Shown piece by piece: positions 34,421 through 47,094 of a DNA stretch of 64,000 nucleotides (positions are counted from its first letter, which is position 1; the number at the start of each line of letters is the position of its first letter). The position numbers and the translations under genes were made by a program. The stretch is from Amoebophrya sp. A120 (taxonomy: Eukaryota; Sar; Dinophyceae; Syndiniales; Amoebophryaceae), in contig CAJINV010000003.1 in NCBI GenBank assembly GCA_905178155.1, positions 698,784 to 762,783 of the forward strand. Reading direction: 5' to 3'. A model generated the notes under the pieces. It did no database searches. It saw nothing but the letters and a program-made list of their open reading frames with translations, and had not been told where the DNA came from.

Positions 34421-36337
34421 GCCGTGCTCACCTGCACCAACAGGAGGAGTAACGGCACCTCGGACAAACATAAATCTAAGCAGTGATGAAGTATAAATGA
34501 AAATAAGCAACAACACTTTCAAACGGTTCCACATGACCAATCTCAACAAACAATCAATCGACTTGAGCGCTTTTTTCTTCCGTATGTATTCAAATTTTAC
34601 TTCAAACAAACTCGCAGCAATGATTCCAGTTTGACATCGCGTTTATCCCTACGATCAGTCGCAAAGTCGGCCCGGCGCGAGGACAAGAGACGTGTGATTG
34701 CAAATGCGTCACGTGTGTCATCTTAATTTATGCGATTGGATAATATCATTGGCTGGACGAGTGGTCAGGGTTACCGTACAGTTCTCTCATTTTTCGAGTA
34801 GGAGTAATTTTTCACACTACAAGTACAACATCTAGCTTCTCGCTGCTGCACCGTCCAAAGTTGATACGGTTAGTTATGCGGGGATTCGCTAATTTGTTTT
34901 TCTATTTCTAGTATAGCGACCACATTTCCAAGAAATACTGACTCTCTACCCCTACAACAACCAATTCCAATGGAAGATCACATCCGCCGACAATGTTGCA
35001 TGCTGTGTGATTTTTCAACAAAGAAAAAACTAAGCAGCATAGTGACTAAGCAGCGTGTTGGCAATACTACTTCTACGTGGCTGTTTTGTACACGAGATCA
35101 GATCTGCTTCTCAAAAAGTTTTTTCTCAGACTAGCCGCGACGAGGTGCACGACCGAGGGAAGAAGGTAGGGAACTCGTTGCTGCTACAGCGGAGCTGCCC
35201 ACTCTAGTATGTACTGCGACTAGATTAAACTTCTCGTATCATCTACTGAGGACCCTCAATGTGGAAAATTGAAGAAATTCATTTCATACATGATACAGGT
35301 GTCAACGAATGTATAAGTATCATACTTTTTGACGAGCAGGATCATGTTAACAAAATGAATATCGACACGAACACCGACGATCCCGCAATACTAGTGCAGG
35401 TACTCCACAACCGAGTAGTAATTGGCTCTCGAGCGGTAAAGCCAAAAGCTGGCGCTGCATCAACCGCAACCGCTAGCATGATATGAGCCTCGATTTCCGG
35501 TACGAGTATGATCGGCATGGATAATGTAGCATCAAACATGAGCCGCAACTGCCCAGCAGCTTTTCCGAATCTAAATTGCCACGTCGCTAAACCTTCAGGA
35601 AGATTTTTTGTTTTCACCATCAAGCCGCTCGCAATGAGTCACGATATCAAAAAGCGTCGTCAGCACTCATTCACTCCAGCGCGATCTCTTCTTGTTTTCG
35701 GCTCCAGGTCAGGACCACATTGCGGAGCTCCCCCGCAGCATAGCGCTTGCGCGATGTTCATCTCTTGTGATTATGTTGTATTTTTGATGACAATGACATA
35801 CATAGAAATAGAATTAGACCGTGAATATCTCAATGTGCTGGATGTATTTCGTGGCGAACAAAGCAGCGCGTTCAAATCTATCATCTTGTGTTTGTGCTAC
35901 CGAGTTCTTGTTTTCGTTGTTGCATATGCGCTTGGCTTCGGCTTCATCGTGCGCCTGCAACTGCTTGTTGTTTGTTTAGTGCAAAAATGAATTTTATTTG
36001 TACTAAACGTGCTGCAGCCGCTCCAATCCGTGAGCGAGATGAAAACAAAGATCTTCTTCAAAATCAAATCATGAAAACAACAACTATAAATGTTCTTGCT
36101 GCATCAATTGCAGAAGCATGTGAAAAATGTTTTGTTTACCGTGACGTTTTCTCTCGTGCGTCTTGTTTTTTTTTCCAAGCGCAGCACATAGAGAATAAAC
36201 ATCAACGTCGGTAGAAGACGTCGCAGGTTCTTGCACTTCGATTTCTGATTCTGGTAAAGGCAGAGGCAGGTCGCGGTTCATCTTCCCACCCGGTCGCGGA
36301 GGTCGTAAGCCCCGTATTAAGCCAGGGCAACTACATC
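34421..36337. other. intergenic spacer
   Basis: Short overlapping open frames on both strands around 35260-35990 (up to 160 codons) without family motifs, Ser/Asp bias or splice support. Nothing else recognised. Confidence 0.45.
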
Positions 36338-39300
36338 ATGGCGGCCTTTTCTTTCCAAGGGGGTGCGGGGAACTTCTGGAGTAGTTTCTACGACGTGGGT
36401 GAGAACAGCCTGTCAGACAAAATTGCGAAACCAGAAACCACGCTGGAAGATGTTTTGGACGACGAGCAGCTGCTCCAGTTGTTCCGCGATGAGGGGGAAA
36501 CCTCGCTCCAGGATTGGCTCTGTGAGGAGACCCACGTCCGTGAGCTTCTCACTCTTCTCATCAAGGAACCGCCACCCGATGCCACCCACGACCAAGCACA
36601 CAAATTTCCCTTTGTAAGACTAAGAATGAACATCTTCGCACGATAAACTTGAAACATAATGGATGCTGATGCAGGTTTTCCTTTTTCAAGAAGAGTGATG
36701 CATTTCACATACCGGATATCGAACGGATTCGACGTTAAAATGAAAATTATAAAAATCCACAGGTTGCCTGTGAGCTCTTTAGCTGTGAGGTTCCGCAACT
36801 CCTGCAGACAGTGGTGCAAAATCACAGGCTGCTAGACTACCTGTTCAGCTTTTTGATGCGCAATGTTGAGGGGCCAGCTGGTGTTGGAACGTCAACGACC
36901 GCAGCGGGGTATGAACTGCAAAAGTATCGTACTCGTATAAATGCATTACAAATTTCCTCAGCATGACAAATAAAATTTGTCATGCGGATTTACCTTACGA
37001 AAAAACTTTGTAATGCAAGACAACTCGCATTTATACGAGTACGATACTTTTGCACAGGATACGGGGGGCGCCCCCGGCGTGCTGCCGGGTGTAGCGGATT
37101 TGTGGAGCCCGCGAGAATATCAACTGTAAAAATGTCTGGATCTGGAAGAGTGTTAAACTTGTCATGCAGGTTTTCCATGACCCATGAGGTCTGGAATGCG
37201 GGACTTAGCATGACAGAGTCTGTGAGGTCTCTGCTATGCCTATCCTGCATGAGAAGCTCCCTCCCAACTTGGTTGAAAGTGGACAGCTTTGGGCCCTCAT
37301 GCAACACAGATTTTCGCATTATTCGGATTTAGCATGACAAGTTGCAATCAATCTTGCAGACCCAGACACTTTTGCAATCCATAGAGAAAACGGGCAACTC
37401 AACGACCTCATGAACGGGCACCGAGGAACCACCACGGAAGAGGAGGAACAAGACAAAATTTGCCTCAGTAGCCCGACGCACACCTACACAGAAGATCTAC
37501 TGATGAATCAAGGACCACGACCAGGTGAACCTGAGAAAAAATCAACTTCAAGCTCTGGTGCCCCTACAAGAACTAGCGAAGATGGGGCCGAGGTCGAGGA
37601 TGCAAAAAGCAAAGCGGACGAGGAAGCTAGTACAGTGCCCGAAGAAGATGAACACGGGGATGACAAAAAAGTGACAAAAACAATCTCGTCCGAAGAAGTG
37701 GAGCGCGCGGCAACGAAAGTTCTTTCCGGGGCGGATGCAACTGCAAGCGCGAAGCAAATAGTAACTTCTGCAGCTGCCAACGAACCGAAAGGTGGTAGTA
37801 GCCGCGAGCTTGCAGAAGTAGACCATCTTCACATAATTGAATCAGAGGAACTCAATTCCGTGCTGGCTGGATATTTTTGCAAGGTCGTCTCCCTGTTGTT
37901 GCTGCATTTTCCCATGGAGATCGGAGCATACCTACGCGCGAAATACGCCTCCCTGCTCTCCGCATTTTTCAAATCTCTTTATTGCCGAAGCGTGATGGAG
38001 CTGTACTGTCGCATGATCAACACACCACGTGTGGAATTTCCGGCGGCGAAGTTTTTGCGCGACGTTCTCAGCTTGTACGACGAAACCCAGAGCAAGTTAA
38101 GAACTTCTGCAGGAGATGGTGACACGAAAACAAGCGATACAAATAAAACTAAAGACGCAGAAGATGCCACAACGTCAGTAGCAGGCGGAGCTTCAGCTGT
38201 TGTTTCAACATCTCCCTCAGCACGCAATGGTGACGGCGGAGAAACAAGTACCACGGGCAGTCCGCCAGTTGTGTTTTCTCCGTCCTCTCGGTCATCTCGC
38301 GGAGGTGCGGGAACTAGTACATCAACCACGGCACAATCCGCCGCATCTTCCGCGGCAGCGACGTCGTCTTCGTCATCTTCAAGCATAATTGTTGCAGGAG
38401 GAGCTGGGAAAAATGAAAATAGAACATCATCACCGACGGCGCGACGAGGACAACAACATCATGATGGACATCAGTCCCAGTCGGCAGAACATCAAAACCA
38501 GGACTGGATTCAGGTGCTCAGGACCTGTAGCGATGCGGAAGTGACGCGGCTGCCCGGGGAAATTCCGTACATATTGGAAGATCTGTTGTCGCAGAGGGAT
38601 CTGCCCATCCCCTTGCTCGCGGAGCTCGTCAAATTCAAGCCGAGCCGCCTGCTCAGCTCCGCAAACGAAGACGAGGTATCCGCGGGCGTGTCCCTGTGCA
38701 GCAGCATTTTTCAGACGTGTCTGGACGTGGTGCGTGACGACTCGCAGGATTTCGATACCGAAGAGGACTTCGAAAGTACCTTTGACGCAGGCGCCGCGGG
38801 CATGGCCCCGCCCCCTCCACCTCGAGAAGATGACAGCGCAAGCCGATTCTCCCCCGAGATGAGACCGTTTCAAGAACACGGCGACCACGACCTAGGAGAT
38901 GAATCAGATATTTCTGGTCCTCCGCCCATGGACGCGCTCGAATTGTCGAGCGGTGGCGAAAGTAGAAAAGTGGAGCTTGACGCAGATGGCATCCCGGTTC
39001 CTCTACCGGTCGAAGAGAACCTGCAAAGCTTCCTTGTCACTGGCTCTCAGCCTGCAACTGTGGAAGTCGTGCCGCGGCCGCGCACGAACGGAATATTGAA
39101 GGAGAAAACTGGTGGTGAACAGGGAGCTGATAGAAGCGAGGCAACTTCTTCGAGTGCAGCAGCAGAATCAGCGTTACTCGAGACCACCTCTCCACCGCCC
39201 GAGGGCGAAGCAACCTCGTCTGCGTCGGCCCCGGCCAGCGCTGCATCTTCCGCAGACACATCTAGCGGGGCGGCCACGCTGTCAGCTAGTACAAGAACTT

Positions 39301-41885
39301 CTTCTGCTGAAGCGAACCCTGCTGCCCCTGCTGGAGCGGAAGTTTCAAAGAGCTGCACCAGCTCCGATTTGTCGTCAACGAGCACTCCTCCTAGTACTGA
39401 TGTCGAAGCAGCCGGCTGGAAGATGCTGGCGAAAATTGAAGCAGAAATGGATGCTTCTCTGGAGCAGCCTTTGCAACACGCTATTTCTGTAGTACCGCGT
39501 CCGGAACGCTCGCCCAAGCAAAGAATCGACGCGCTTTTCACGGACTTTCTCGCACATTTTGAGGAATGCTTCGCCCCCGTCGCGTTCCGCATGAAAGCTC
39601 TGATTCGACTGGCAGAGAACGAGAAAATAAACGACGGAGGAGCCGCACGACAGGCCGGCGCACCAAATGATGCTCCGCGGTTGCTCCAGATGAAGGAGGA
39701 CAGCAAGAACGCATCTCCGCCTTGTGTCGTGGTCGAGCAACAAGAGCATTCTCTACCGGAAGCGGACCCACGCGGTCCGCCGCCTGCAGTAGTAGAAGTG
39801 GACTTCAATAGTCTCAAAAAAGCTGCGCCATCATGCGCTAGTAGTACAACAACGACCGCAAACCCGTTGTACAACGTATTTGAGTTGATTTGCCTTTTCA
39901 CCTCCTTCGTTACCGCCTCTGCGCCGGCCACCGCAAGCCGCTTGCCGCTGTTGTTGCAACACGGCATTCCGCAGAAGGCGATCGAGCTTTTTTTTCTGCG
40001 GCCGTGGAACAGCATTCTGCACAACAACGTCGTGCTGCTCATGCGCGGGATCCTGCACGCGGAAACGCTCTCGCTTCGGGAAAAGTTTTTTTTCCTCCTG
40101 GACACCGAGTTTCTCCAAAAGGCGGCCGAGGGGATCGGGCCGCCCCCGACCTTTGTGCCGCCGCCCCCGCCTCCCCGCGATCATAGGGGCGTGCCGCGTC
40201 CTCCACTAGGAATTCCGCGGTCTCCGTCACTCCCGCGCGGAGGTGGCGGGGGAGGTAGCAGTGCTGGTGGCACGACAACGACCACAAGTCCGACGGGAGC
40301 CGGTGCAGCAGGAGACGGCGCGGAGACACAGCAGGAGGACAAAAACAAAAAAGCAGATGAGAACAAGAAAATAAACGGAGACCACACGACCAGGAGTGAA
40401 GACGAAGCGCCGTCGACAGCTTCGACAAGTACAACTGGAGGTCGTGAGGATCTTCATGCAAGTACATCAACGGTAGTAGAGGCAGCTCCATCTGGAGGTT
40501 CCTCGGAGTCGGACGCGGTAGCAGCAACTGCTACAACCGGCACTGCAGGTACAAGTACAACCTCTAGGAGAGAGCGTTCGCCGCCGCCTGCGTCAACATT
40601 CGTGCCACCCCCGCCTCCACCTGTAACGACGTCCACCGGGGATGTGGTGTTTTATTTTCAGATGCCGCGCAAAGGATACTACCCCCACTTGATGGAAATG
40701 CTGGACGACGTCCTTCAGCTGGTGAAACAGTTCGACTTTCCGAACCTAAACGGCGGGGGCAATAATTCGACTACAGGACGAGGGGGTCGTGAACGTGATG
40801 AACGTCGTGAAAGTCAAGATGCAGTGAGTCCTCGAGGTGGTGCAGCACCTGCCTCCGATGATGAAAGTCAAGATCCCGTTCCCGCCCCAAGAGTAGCGTC
40901 CTACGGCATGGAGTCGTCCCCACCGAGCGAGGATCCCACACCGACCGCGGCTGCGCTAGCAAGGAACATCCAAGATTGGGCGGACACTGCCGGTCAAGAG
41001 ATCACGACGGAAGCGAAGATCAAGCGGGGCGTGGACGAGGAGGACATTCGTACCTGTCGCTTGCACCTGGAGTGGTGGAAGAATCTCACCGGGGGGTGCG
41101 GGCATCATTCGCCGCCGCGGTCTGTATCCACCGCGCCGGACTCTCCGGACGATCCGATGCTTGTTTCAGGGCACAATCTCGACTTCGCGTTAACAGGGAC
41201 GATGAACAAGCACGACGTAGACCACGCAGGAGGTGGAGGGGGGCACTCGACGTCGCACGCAGCAAACGTGCCGCCGCTGAGAAGTACTAGTACGAATTTG
41301 AGTTTGGAAGATTCTAAAGTTTTTTTTCCGCTCTCGCTCATTTGTTCAACGTTCTATTTTTCGTTCTGATTTGTTTGCATAAGAGGGGCCGATGATTTTA
41401 GAGCATAAAAATAATCACAACATGCGCCAGCATTACCATCTGTGATTCACCGCGACTGCTTGTTTTGCTATCCACTTGCCAATCTCTACTTTTAGGCCTC
41501 GAGCAGAGCTCTCTGAGTTTCCGCGCCATCGAGGGCCTGGTGATGCCGTCCGCCGGGCACAGCGATGTCGACATAGACGGCATCGGCGAAGTGGAGCAGC
41601 CGAAGCCCATCTCTTATCCTGTGCAAAAGTATCGTGCTCGTAGTAATTCTAATTGCAGTCATGCATTACAAATCTTTTTCGTAAGGTAAATCCGCATAAA
41701 AAACGTTATTTCTCCTGCTAAGGAAATTTGTAATGCTTTTATACGATTACGAGTACGATACTTTTGCAATGCATATCTCTCCACCAAACTCCATTTCCCC
41801 GCCGAGGGAGTCGGGGACGAGCACCTTGGTCTCCAGTCCGAAGGGGGTTCGCACCGCTTCACACGAACGTGCGTCAAGCTACTAG
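36338..41885 (+). CDS. SAPS-domain protein (PP6/Sit4 phosphatase regulatory subunit-like)
   Basis: Six exons (36338-36613, 36763-36909, 37067-37117, 37389-41289, 41496-41614, 41781-41885) encode about 1532 residues. Introns 36614-36762 and 41290-41495 are GT-AG; three are introners. The N-terminus matches the SAPS signature in order: FWSSFYDV, TLEDVLDDEQLLQLF, LLTLLIKEPP, KFPFVACELFSCEVPQLLQT (formed across the first GT-AG join), LLDYLFSFL, then LNSVLAGYFCKVVSLLL and CRSVMELYCRMI. Further SAPS helices appear at ILEDLLSQRDLPIPLL, NVFELICLFTSFV and ELFFLRPWNSILHNNVV. Long Ser/Thr/Gly/Ala-rich and poly-Pro linkers separate them. SAPS proteins bind Sit4/PP6 catalytic subunits and direct them to cell-cycle and nutrient signalling targets. 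Confidence 0.88.
36910..37061 (+). mobile_element. introner A5 (152 bp)
   Basis: Begins TATGAACTGCAAAAGTATCG and ends CGATACTTTTGCACAGGATA, with arms of about 30 bp. CGGGG duplication at 36905-36909 and 37062-37066. Joins gcg ggg|ggc gcc in frame. An alternative GT-AG join (GTATGA to CACAG) shifts the frame into a stop. Confidence 0.95.
37118..37383 (-). mobile_element. introner C4 (266 bp), inverted relative to C1
   Basis: Begins TATCAACTGTAAAAATGTCT and ends ACACTTTTGCAATCCATA. GAGAA duplication at 37113-37117 and 37384-37388. The middle (ggtctggaatgcgggac ... ctatgcctatcctgcatgag) is the complement of the middle of C1, so the orientation is opposite. Joins cga gaa|aac ggg in frame. Confidence 0.94.
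41615..41775 (-). mobile_element. introner A6 (161 bp), inverted relative to A5
   Basis: Begins TATCCTGTGCAAAAGTATCG, the complement of the right end of A5, and ends CTTTTGCAATGCATA. The interior cgtaaggtaaatccgcat is the complement of the A5 interior. TCTCT duplication at 41610-41614 and 41776-41780. Joins atc tct|cca cca in frame. Confidence 0.94.
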
Positions 41886-43380
41886 AGGAGAGCAAAAGTT
41901 TTATCGTGGAGATAAACTATGACTCAGACTCAGCCAAGAGAATTTGAATTTTAAACGAAAGAGAAAGGACGCGTGCGCTCGCTGCTGGGCGGGCACAAGC
42001 ACAACTTCTACTTGATACTTACATTATTTTTGTTGACGCTCCTGCTAGTGTTGACTCTTCATCACACGACAAGAACGGAGGCACCAGTGACAGAGTCAGA
42101 GACAAGATGAGGATGGAGCTGTTTTGGACATGTTGACCATTTTCATCATGGCAATTAGGCGCAAGTCTGCTGGGCTCTGGCACTCCTACTTGGGCGGGTC
42201 GACGCCCGCATGTTGTATCTCTGCTTGTGGTATTCGAAATTTAATATTGAAGATGAAGCTTGGTCTTGGAGATGAGTGTGCATGTGTTTGTCAAAATCTA
42301 CAGTCCTTTTACCATCATGATGATGAAGAGTGATATAATGAGCACAGATTGCGTCCTGCGTCTGCAGCTCCGACTGCAGCTTCTGTCTTTGCGTAAGAAC
42401 CGTTCCGGTCTTCTTGCAGGTCCTTGAAGTAGAACAAAGTGTTGCTCTTGTAGGGCCTTCTTGATACGCCAGCAAGTAAAAGTAGAATTGATGTTGAGAA
42501 GTTTTTATTTGGACGAAAGATGAAATTTTGAACTTTGCTGGGCCTTCCAGGAAAAAACTGTCGTGGAGTCTCGCTTCCAAAAATTCGATAATTAGACAAA
42601 GCTTTGTGTGTAGTTGATCATGGCGAGCTCAGCATCTAGGCATTCATCGCTTCTGTAGTGAGTCTTTTATTTTCGTGATTCTGCAGCTTGTGATCGTCAT
42701 CGTGTTGTTTCTGTCTGTAGTCGGTCCTGTTGTCGAGTTCTTTATTATAAAAAATTTGGGGTTCTTCTTGCGCCACCTTTAATACGAACGAGCGTACTAC
42801 AACTAGGTGTTGCATATTTAATCGACCACGCGTCGAAGAGTTGTAAGGAAATCGTTGCGATGTGCTGCTCTTCGTGGTGCGGGACAGGGATAGCTACAGG
42901 ACCTGCGCGTCCTCGACCTCCGGTACTTCCGTAAGAGATGGCCTTGACAGTCCTGCAAAGGTAAAGAAGCCAGACGCTGAGTCACTCCTGACGAGCCACA
43001 GTGACGACCCGCCTGCTCGCAGTTGTTTCGTCTCGTGCATGTTGCTCCTTGCTTGTCCAACAACCTCCAGTACGACGACCTTTCTGCCCCTGCTCAGCAC
43101 GTCGCTCCACACTGCCACCCTGTACGGCACGGCCCACGAGAACTTGTTCTTCCCGGTGAAGAAAAGCTGCAAATCGGTGCGCCGTCATCTATTTATCCTG
43201 CTATCGACGGTTTCGTCAACTACACCTTCCGAGGCACGGCACGGGCATCAAAATTCGCCGCATCGAAGGAGGTGGTTGTGTGGTGCAAGAAATTCTACCA
43301 GTTTTGTTCCGGTGTTACGACATCGCGGACCTTCACGAGTTCTCAGCCAAGAGCTGCAAGGGAGTCCTCGCCGGCGGAAA
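41886..43380. other. intergenic spacer
   Basis: Presumed 3' UTR of the SAPS gene and 5' region of the Ppx/GppA gene. The Ppx frame is open upstream to 42862, but the segment has no family similarity and the ATG at 43381 is a better start. Confidence 0.4.
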
Positions 43381-45835
43381 ATGGCCACTAGTTCTGCTGC
43401 ACCGACTTGCTCCGGAGGGCACGAGGGTGGACAGAAAACGAACACCCAAAAATCCCAAACATGGTATAAATACCAGTAAGTCCACCTCTAGGTTGTGTCT
43501 CATTTACTTTTGGTGCACGTAGTTTGGATTTGATTACGAACAAGCTGAAAGTAGTTTAGTAAAAGTTCGCGCAAAACCAAAACCATTTTTGATCGTCATC
43601 TTTCGTGTTTGATCGCTCAGCATAGCCAAGAACATCGATATGCGGATGGAAAAAACTCCAGGTGTGGTATCGATATTGGGAGCGGCGTCACCAAATGGTT
43701 GGTTGCCGAAGTGCAACGCGGACGCATTATCAGAGAACTAGCCTCCGGCGTATGGCGTTCTCAACTGTTACATTCTCAACTGTTACAGCATGAATTTGTG
43801 ATGCAAGAATTGCAAAAGTGAAAGGGCGGAGGCTGCACCTCTAGCATTACAAGTTCTGCACAGAATTAGGTGCTGTTTAGCCCTTCGAAAATTTGTCATG
43901 CGAAGCAGCTTTCTCGTGTGGAGCTTGATGCTGGTAGTTCTGCATGACAAATCCATGTAACAGTTGAATATGTACAGAGTTGAGAACGCCATACGGCGAA
44001 ACCAAGCTTCCGTATGGTCTCGTGTGGAAGCAGACTGGTAATCTGACCCCCGATATCTGTGATCGAGGACTACAAGCCATCAGGCATATCGTGCACAAGG
44101 AGTTTCTGCAAAAGTTCTACTTCGGAGCTGACACAGAATTGCAGGACCAGAGCGGAACAACCGAAGTGGCAGCGGTCAAGAAGTTCTCCCACGATGTCGA
44201 TGACCCAAAAAATGCACTTCTACAGCAGCTCGCACGGCAGAATGTCTTTGCCATTGGTACCGAGGTGTTTCGCAAGGCAACCGAGGGCTCAAAATTTCTC
44301 CAGCGGGTGCAGGTGGAGACTGGTGTACAAGTGGAATTGGTTTCGCAGGATACCGAGGCCGAGCTTGGGTACGCCACTGGCATCGCGACCATGCAGCTCG
44401 AAGCGCAGGCGGGACACAACTTTCTCGTCAGAGGACCAGCAGATGTCGATGCCGTGGATTATGCTGTTGTACCGGAAAAGCAAGGCGGAAGTGGTTTTGT
44501 CACTGCGGAAAAGGACGTGTGGCAGCAAGCCTATGACCTTGTCAGAGCCACACCCACAGCCACAGGGGGTGCGCCTGCTGCGCCATCTTCGTCATCTGAG
44601 GCTGTCCGCGGTACCGATGCCGCGTCTGAACCTGCTGAACTTCCACAGAGCAACCTTATCATTTACGATTCCGGTGGCGGCTCGTACCAAATTGTGCAGA
44701 AAAGAACGCAAAATCCCGACGCGAACAGCAGTTTCGATGCGACGACGACGTCTCACAACACCGGAGGACTGCGGGCGTACCTGGGAGAATACGGGGTGGC
44801 GCATGGAACTCGTGATTTTCTGGAAATGCTAAAATCCATGGAGGACAGGAGGGGAACCCCTTTAGCCGAGCCGGCAACGATATGAGACTGCATAACTCCC
44901 CCTCCCCCTCATTTGTATGGCAGGAGCAGCAATACACGCAACAACAGACAAGGGGGCTTCGCATGACAAATATGCACACGGAATCTAGTACTGTTTGAGG
45001 TTGCGAAGTTTGTCATGCAAACTGTGCTGGGAGGCAAGACGTGGATTGGGTATTTTGCATTACAAATGAGGGGGAGGGGGACGAGTTGTGCATTCCCATA
45101 AACGACACTGCTAAACGCGAACCCGTACCCAGTGACAAAGGCGGAGCTGGAGAGCTATTTGGATGCTTTGCGAAGCAAAATGTTTCCGGATGAAATATCA
45201 AACTTTCCAGGCGGAGCACGAAGCGGCCTGGGCGAAGCAAATTCGGCTCAGGATGCGTCTTGGCTAGTTAACGCGGAAATCGTTGGAATTGGAGGGCCCG
45301 ACAGTATTTTCAGGATGGCGAGTGAGATCATTTACATTTCCTCAGCTGCGTGGTCTTCGGAGACAGGAACGGATAGCAAGAAAAAACCGCTTCTTGCCGG
45401 GTCACTTAGTTTTACCGGTATAGACTACATATTAGTGTTGCTGGGTGTAGTACTTCATCTCTGTGGAAAAAGGTATTTTCATTGAATGTTCATTTGCATA
45501 TACTTCCATCATCTAGTAGCTGTAGGTGTAGCATGGAAAAAAGGAAGCCGCTCTGAAGCAAATTCTCAAACTGCACAGCTGCGGAATTACGGGCTGCGAT
45601 CCTCAGCGAAATTCCCGGGAAGAGTTCAGAAGCGCTTGCTGCTCAGTATCTCCATTGGCCCGGCGCGGAAGGAGCCCTGTATCTGGTTCCGAAAGTTTGT
45701 ACCGTGCTCACGGTAATCGAAAATCTAAAGATTGCACGCTGTCACTGGCGACCCGTGCGGGGTTCCTGTTTGGGTCTGCTTCTTTTGAAGAGCCAGAGCA
45801 TAGCGGGCCAGGACCACGACCAGGATTCTTTTTGA
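43381..45835 (+). CDS. Ppx/GppA-family phosphatase (exopolyphosphatase-like)
   Basis: Five exons (43381-43463, 43662-43750, 43999-44880, 45106-45417, 45579-45835) encode 540 residues; two introns are GT-AG and two are introners (E, F). The ASKHA-type phosphate loop CGIDIGSGVTKWL lies at about residue 28 and is created by the first splice. Then come FAIGTEVFRKA, the catalytic-Glu region VSQDTEAELGYATG, the second phosphate loop LIIYDSGGGSYQI, and IVGIGGPDSIF. The last exon has the family's end pattern YLVPKVCTVLTVIENL. Ppx/GppA enzymes cleave polyphosphate or pppGpp; which applies here cannot be told. The start was chosen at 43381 because it gives a short N-terminus before the first motif. The intron at 45418-45578 removes an in-frame stop. 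Confidence 0.82.
43751..43993. mobile_element. introner E (243 bp)
   Basis: Begins TATGGCGTTCTCAACTGTTA and ends GAGTTGAGAACGCCATA. The left arm repeats a TTCTCAACTGTTACA unit twice. CGGCG duplication at 43746-43750 and 43994-43998. Joins tcc ggc g|aa acc in frame. Confidence 0.95.
44881..45100. mobile_element. introner F (220 bp)
   Basis: Begins TATGAGACTGCATAACTCCC and ends GAGTTGTGCATTCCCATA, with complementary CCCCCTCCCCCTCATTTGTA arms. AACGA duplication at 44876-44880 and 45101-45105. Joins gca acg a|ca ctg in frame. Confidence 0.94.
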
Positions 45836-47094
45836 GAAGAAAAAAACGTTCTTAACAGCGACGTTGCTATACAGTCTTAAGCTTGACTTTATTTACGGCA
45901 TACTAGGTTCAAGAATGCATTTGATCTATTTTTCTGCTACAAACAGTACGAGTGGGAGGGGTAGAACGAGCACAGCGGGATAATCAAAAAAACATGGCTC
46001 CAACGTCGAGGAAGAAAAATCTAGTGAAACTGACACTCGGTCCTTCTTGTCGGCACGGAAGAACCAAGAAGATGCAGAACTAGCACATCAACCACACCTA
46101 CAGCAAATATAAGGAAAAGATACACGACACCTGCTCGTCCATAATTGCGCCCAGTGGCCCTGTCTCACGCTGGTCGTCAAAGAAGTGACGAACAAAGGCA
46201 TTTTTTCGAACTGAAAAATTGATGAGGCCAACAAAAGAAACGTGATGCCGTTTCAGCCACGCTTGCTTCCATGGTGGACTTGGAGTTGTGTTTGTTAGTG
46301 TTTCGTAAATGAATTTGCTCTGCGAGGAATCGATGGTCGTGTGTCAATAGTTTCATTATTGCGAGTAAACCTTGTCCTTGTTCGCGATGATCCTCGCATC
46401 ATGGCTTCCGTGCGTCTCGTTGATACGTATTTTTACTACTTGTCGGTTGTTCCTCTTTTTGTTCTTCCATCTCCCGTTACAATGAACGAAGTATGTTGTT
46501 CCACGCCAACGCATTTCTGGTTCTCTATATCCTACTAGTGCGTGGCTCAAACACAAACTAAACCGAGCGCTACAAGGATTCGTCGAAGAGATAATAATGT
46601 ACTACCAAAGGCAAAGGTTTTTCTTTTTTTCATCTGCATTGCATCGCGAAGCCGAACACCCACTACTCAGACGCATCCAAAAAGTTGAGCGACCCCTTCA
46701 AAGTGCGTCGGTTCGTTCCTTCCACAAAAAAGTGTGTTACGTGAAGTCATCGATAGCAACAGAGCAGTAGTTTCCAAGCAAACAAACTATCAGTATCAGC
46801 ATCAAGTGCATTGAGAATTGTGTGAAAACCGCAAAGGTCGAGTCGCAAAGTTGCCACGTTGTGCTTCAATTGTTATACCATGAGTTATTTCCTTGGATTT
46901 TTCATCTGATTCACGGTTTTCCGGACGATGGTGAAGATGGGTCTGACTACCTACCCGCCCTCTCCCTCCTGACACCAGATAAGATAAAAGGACCGAAAAA
47001 AATGCAACCTCTTATAAGGAGTTGATCTGTGGATAGATCAAAGAATAAGAGTTTGTTACGAACTCGGACAAACGCCTCAAGAACACGACCAAAA
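45836..47094. other. intergenic spacer
   Basis: No open frame with family motifs; AT-rich. The frame of the next gene is open back to 47029, but the ATG at 47095 is its first good start. Confidence 0.45.

Noticed and set aside
35508-35990. 160-codon + strand ORF
   Set aside because: No motif, no bias like the neighbouring proteins, and a comparable frame on the opposite strand; probably chance.
42862-43380. Upstream extension of the Ppx/GppA gene
   Set aside because: Open frame but no similarity, Ser/Arg-rich and unlike the family; the ATG at 43381 gives a normal-length N-terminus.
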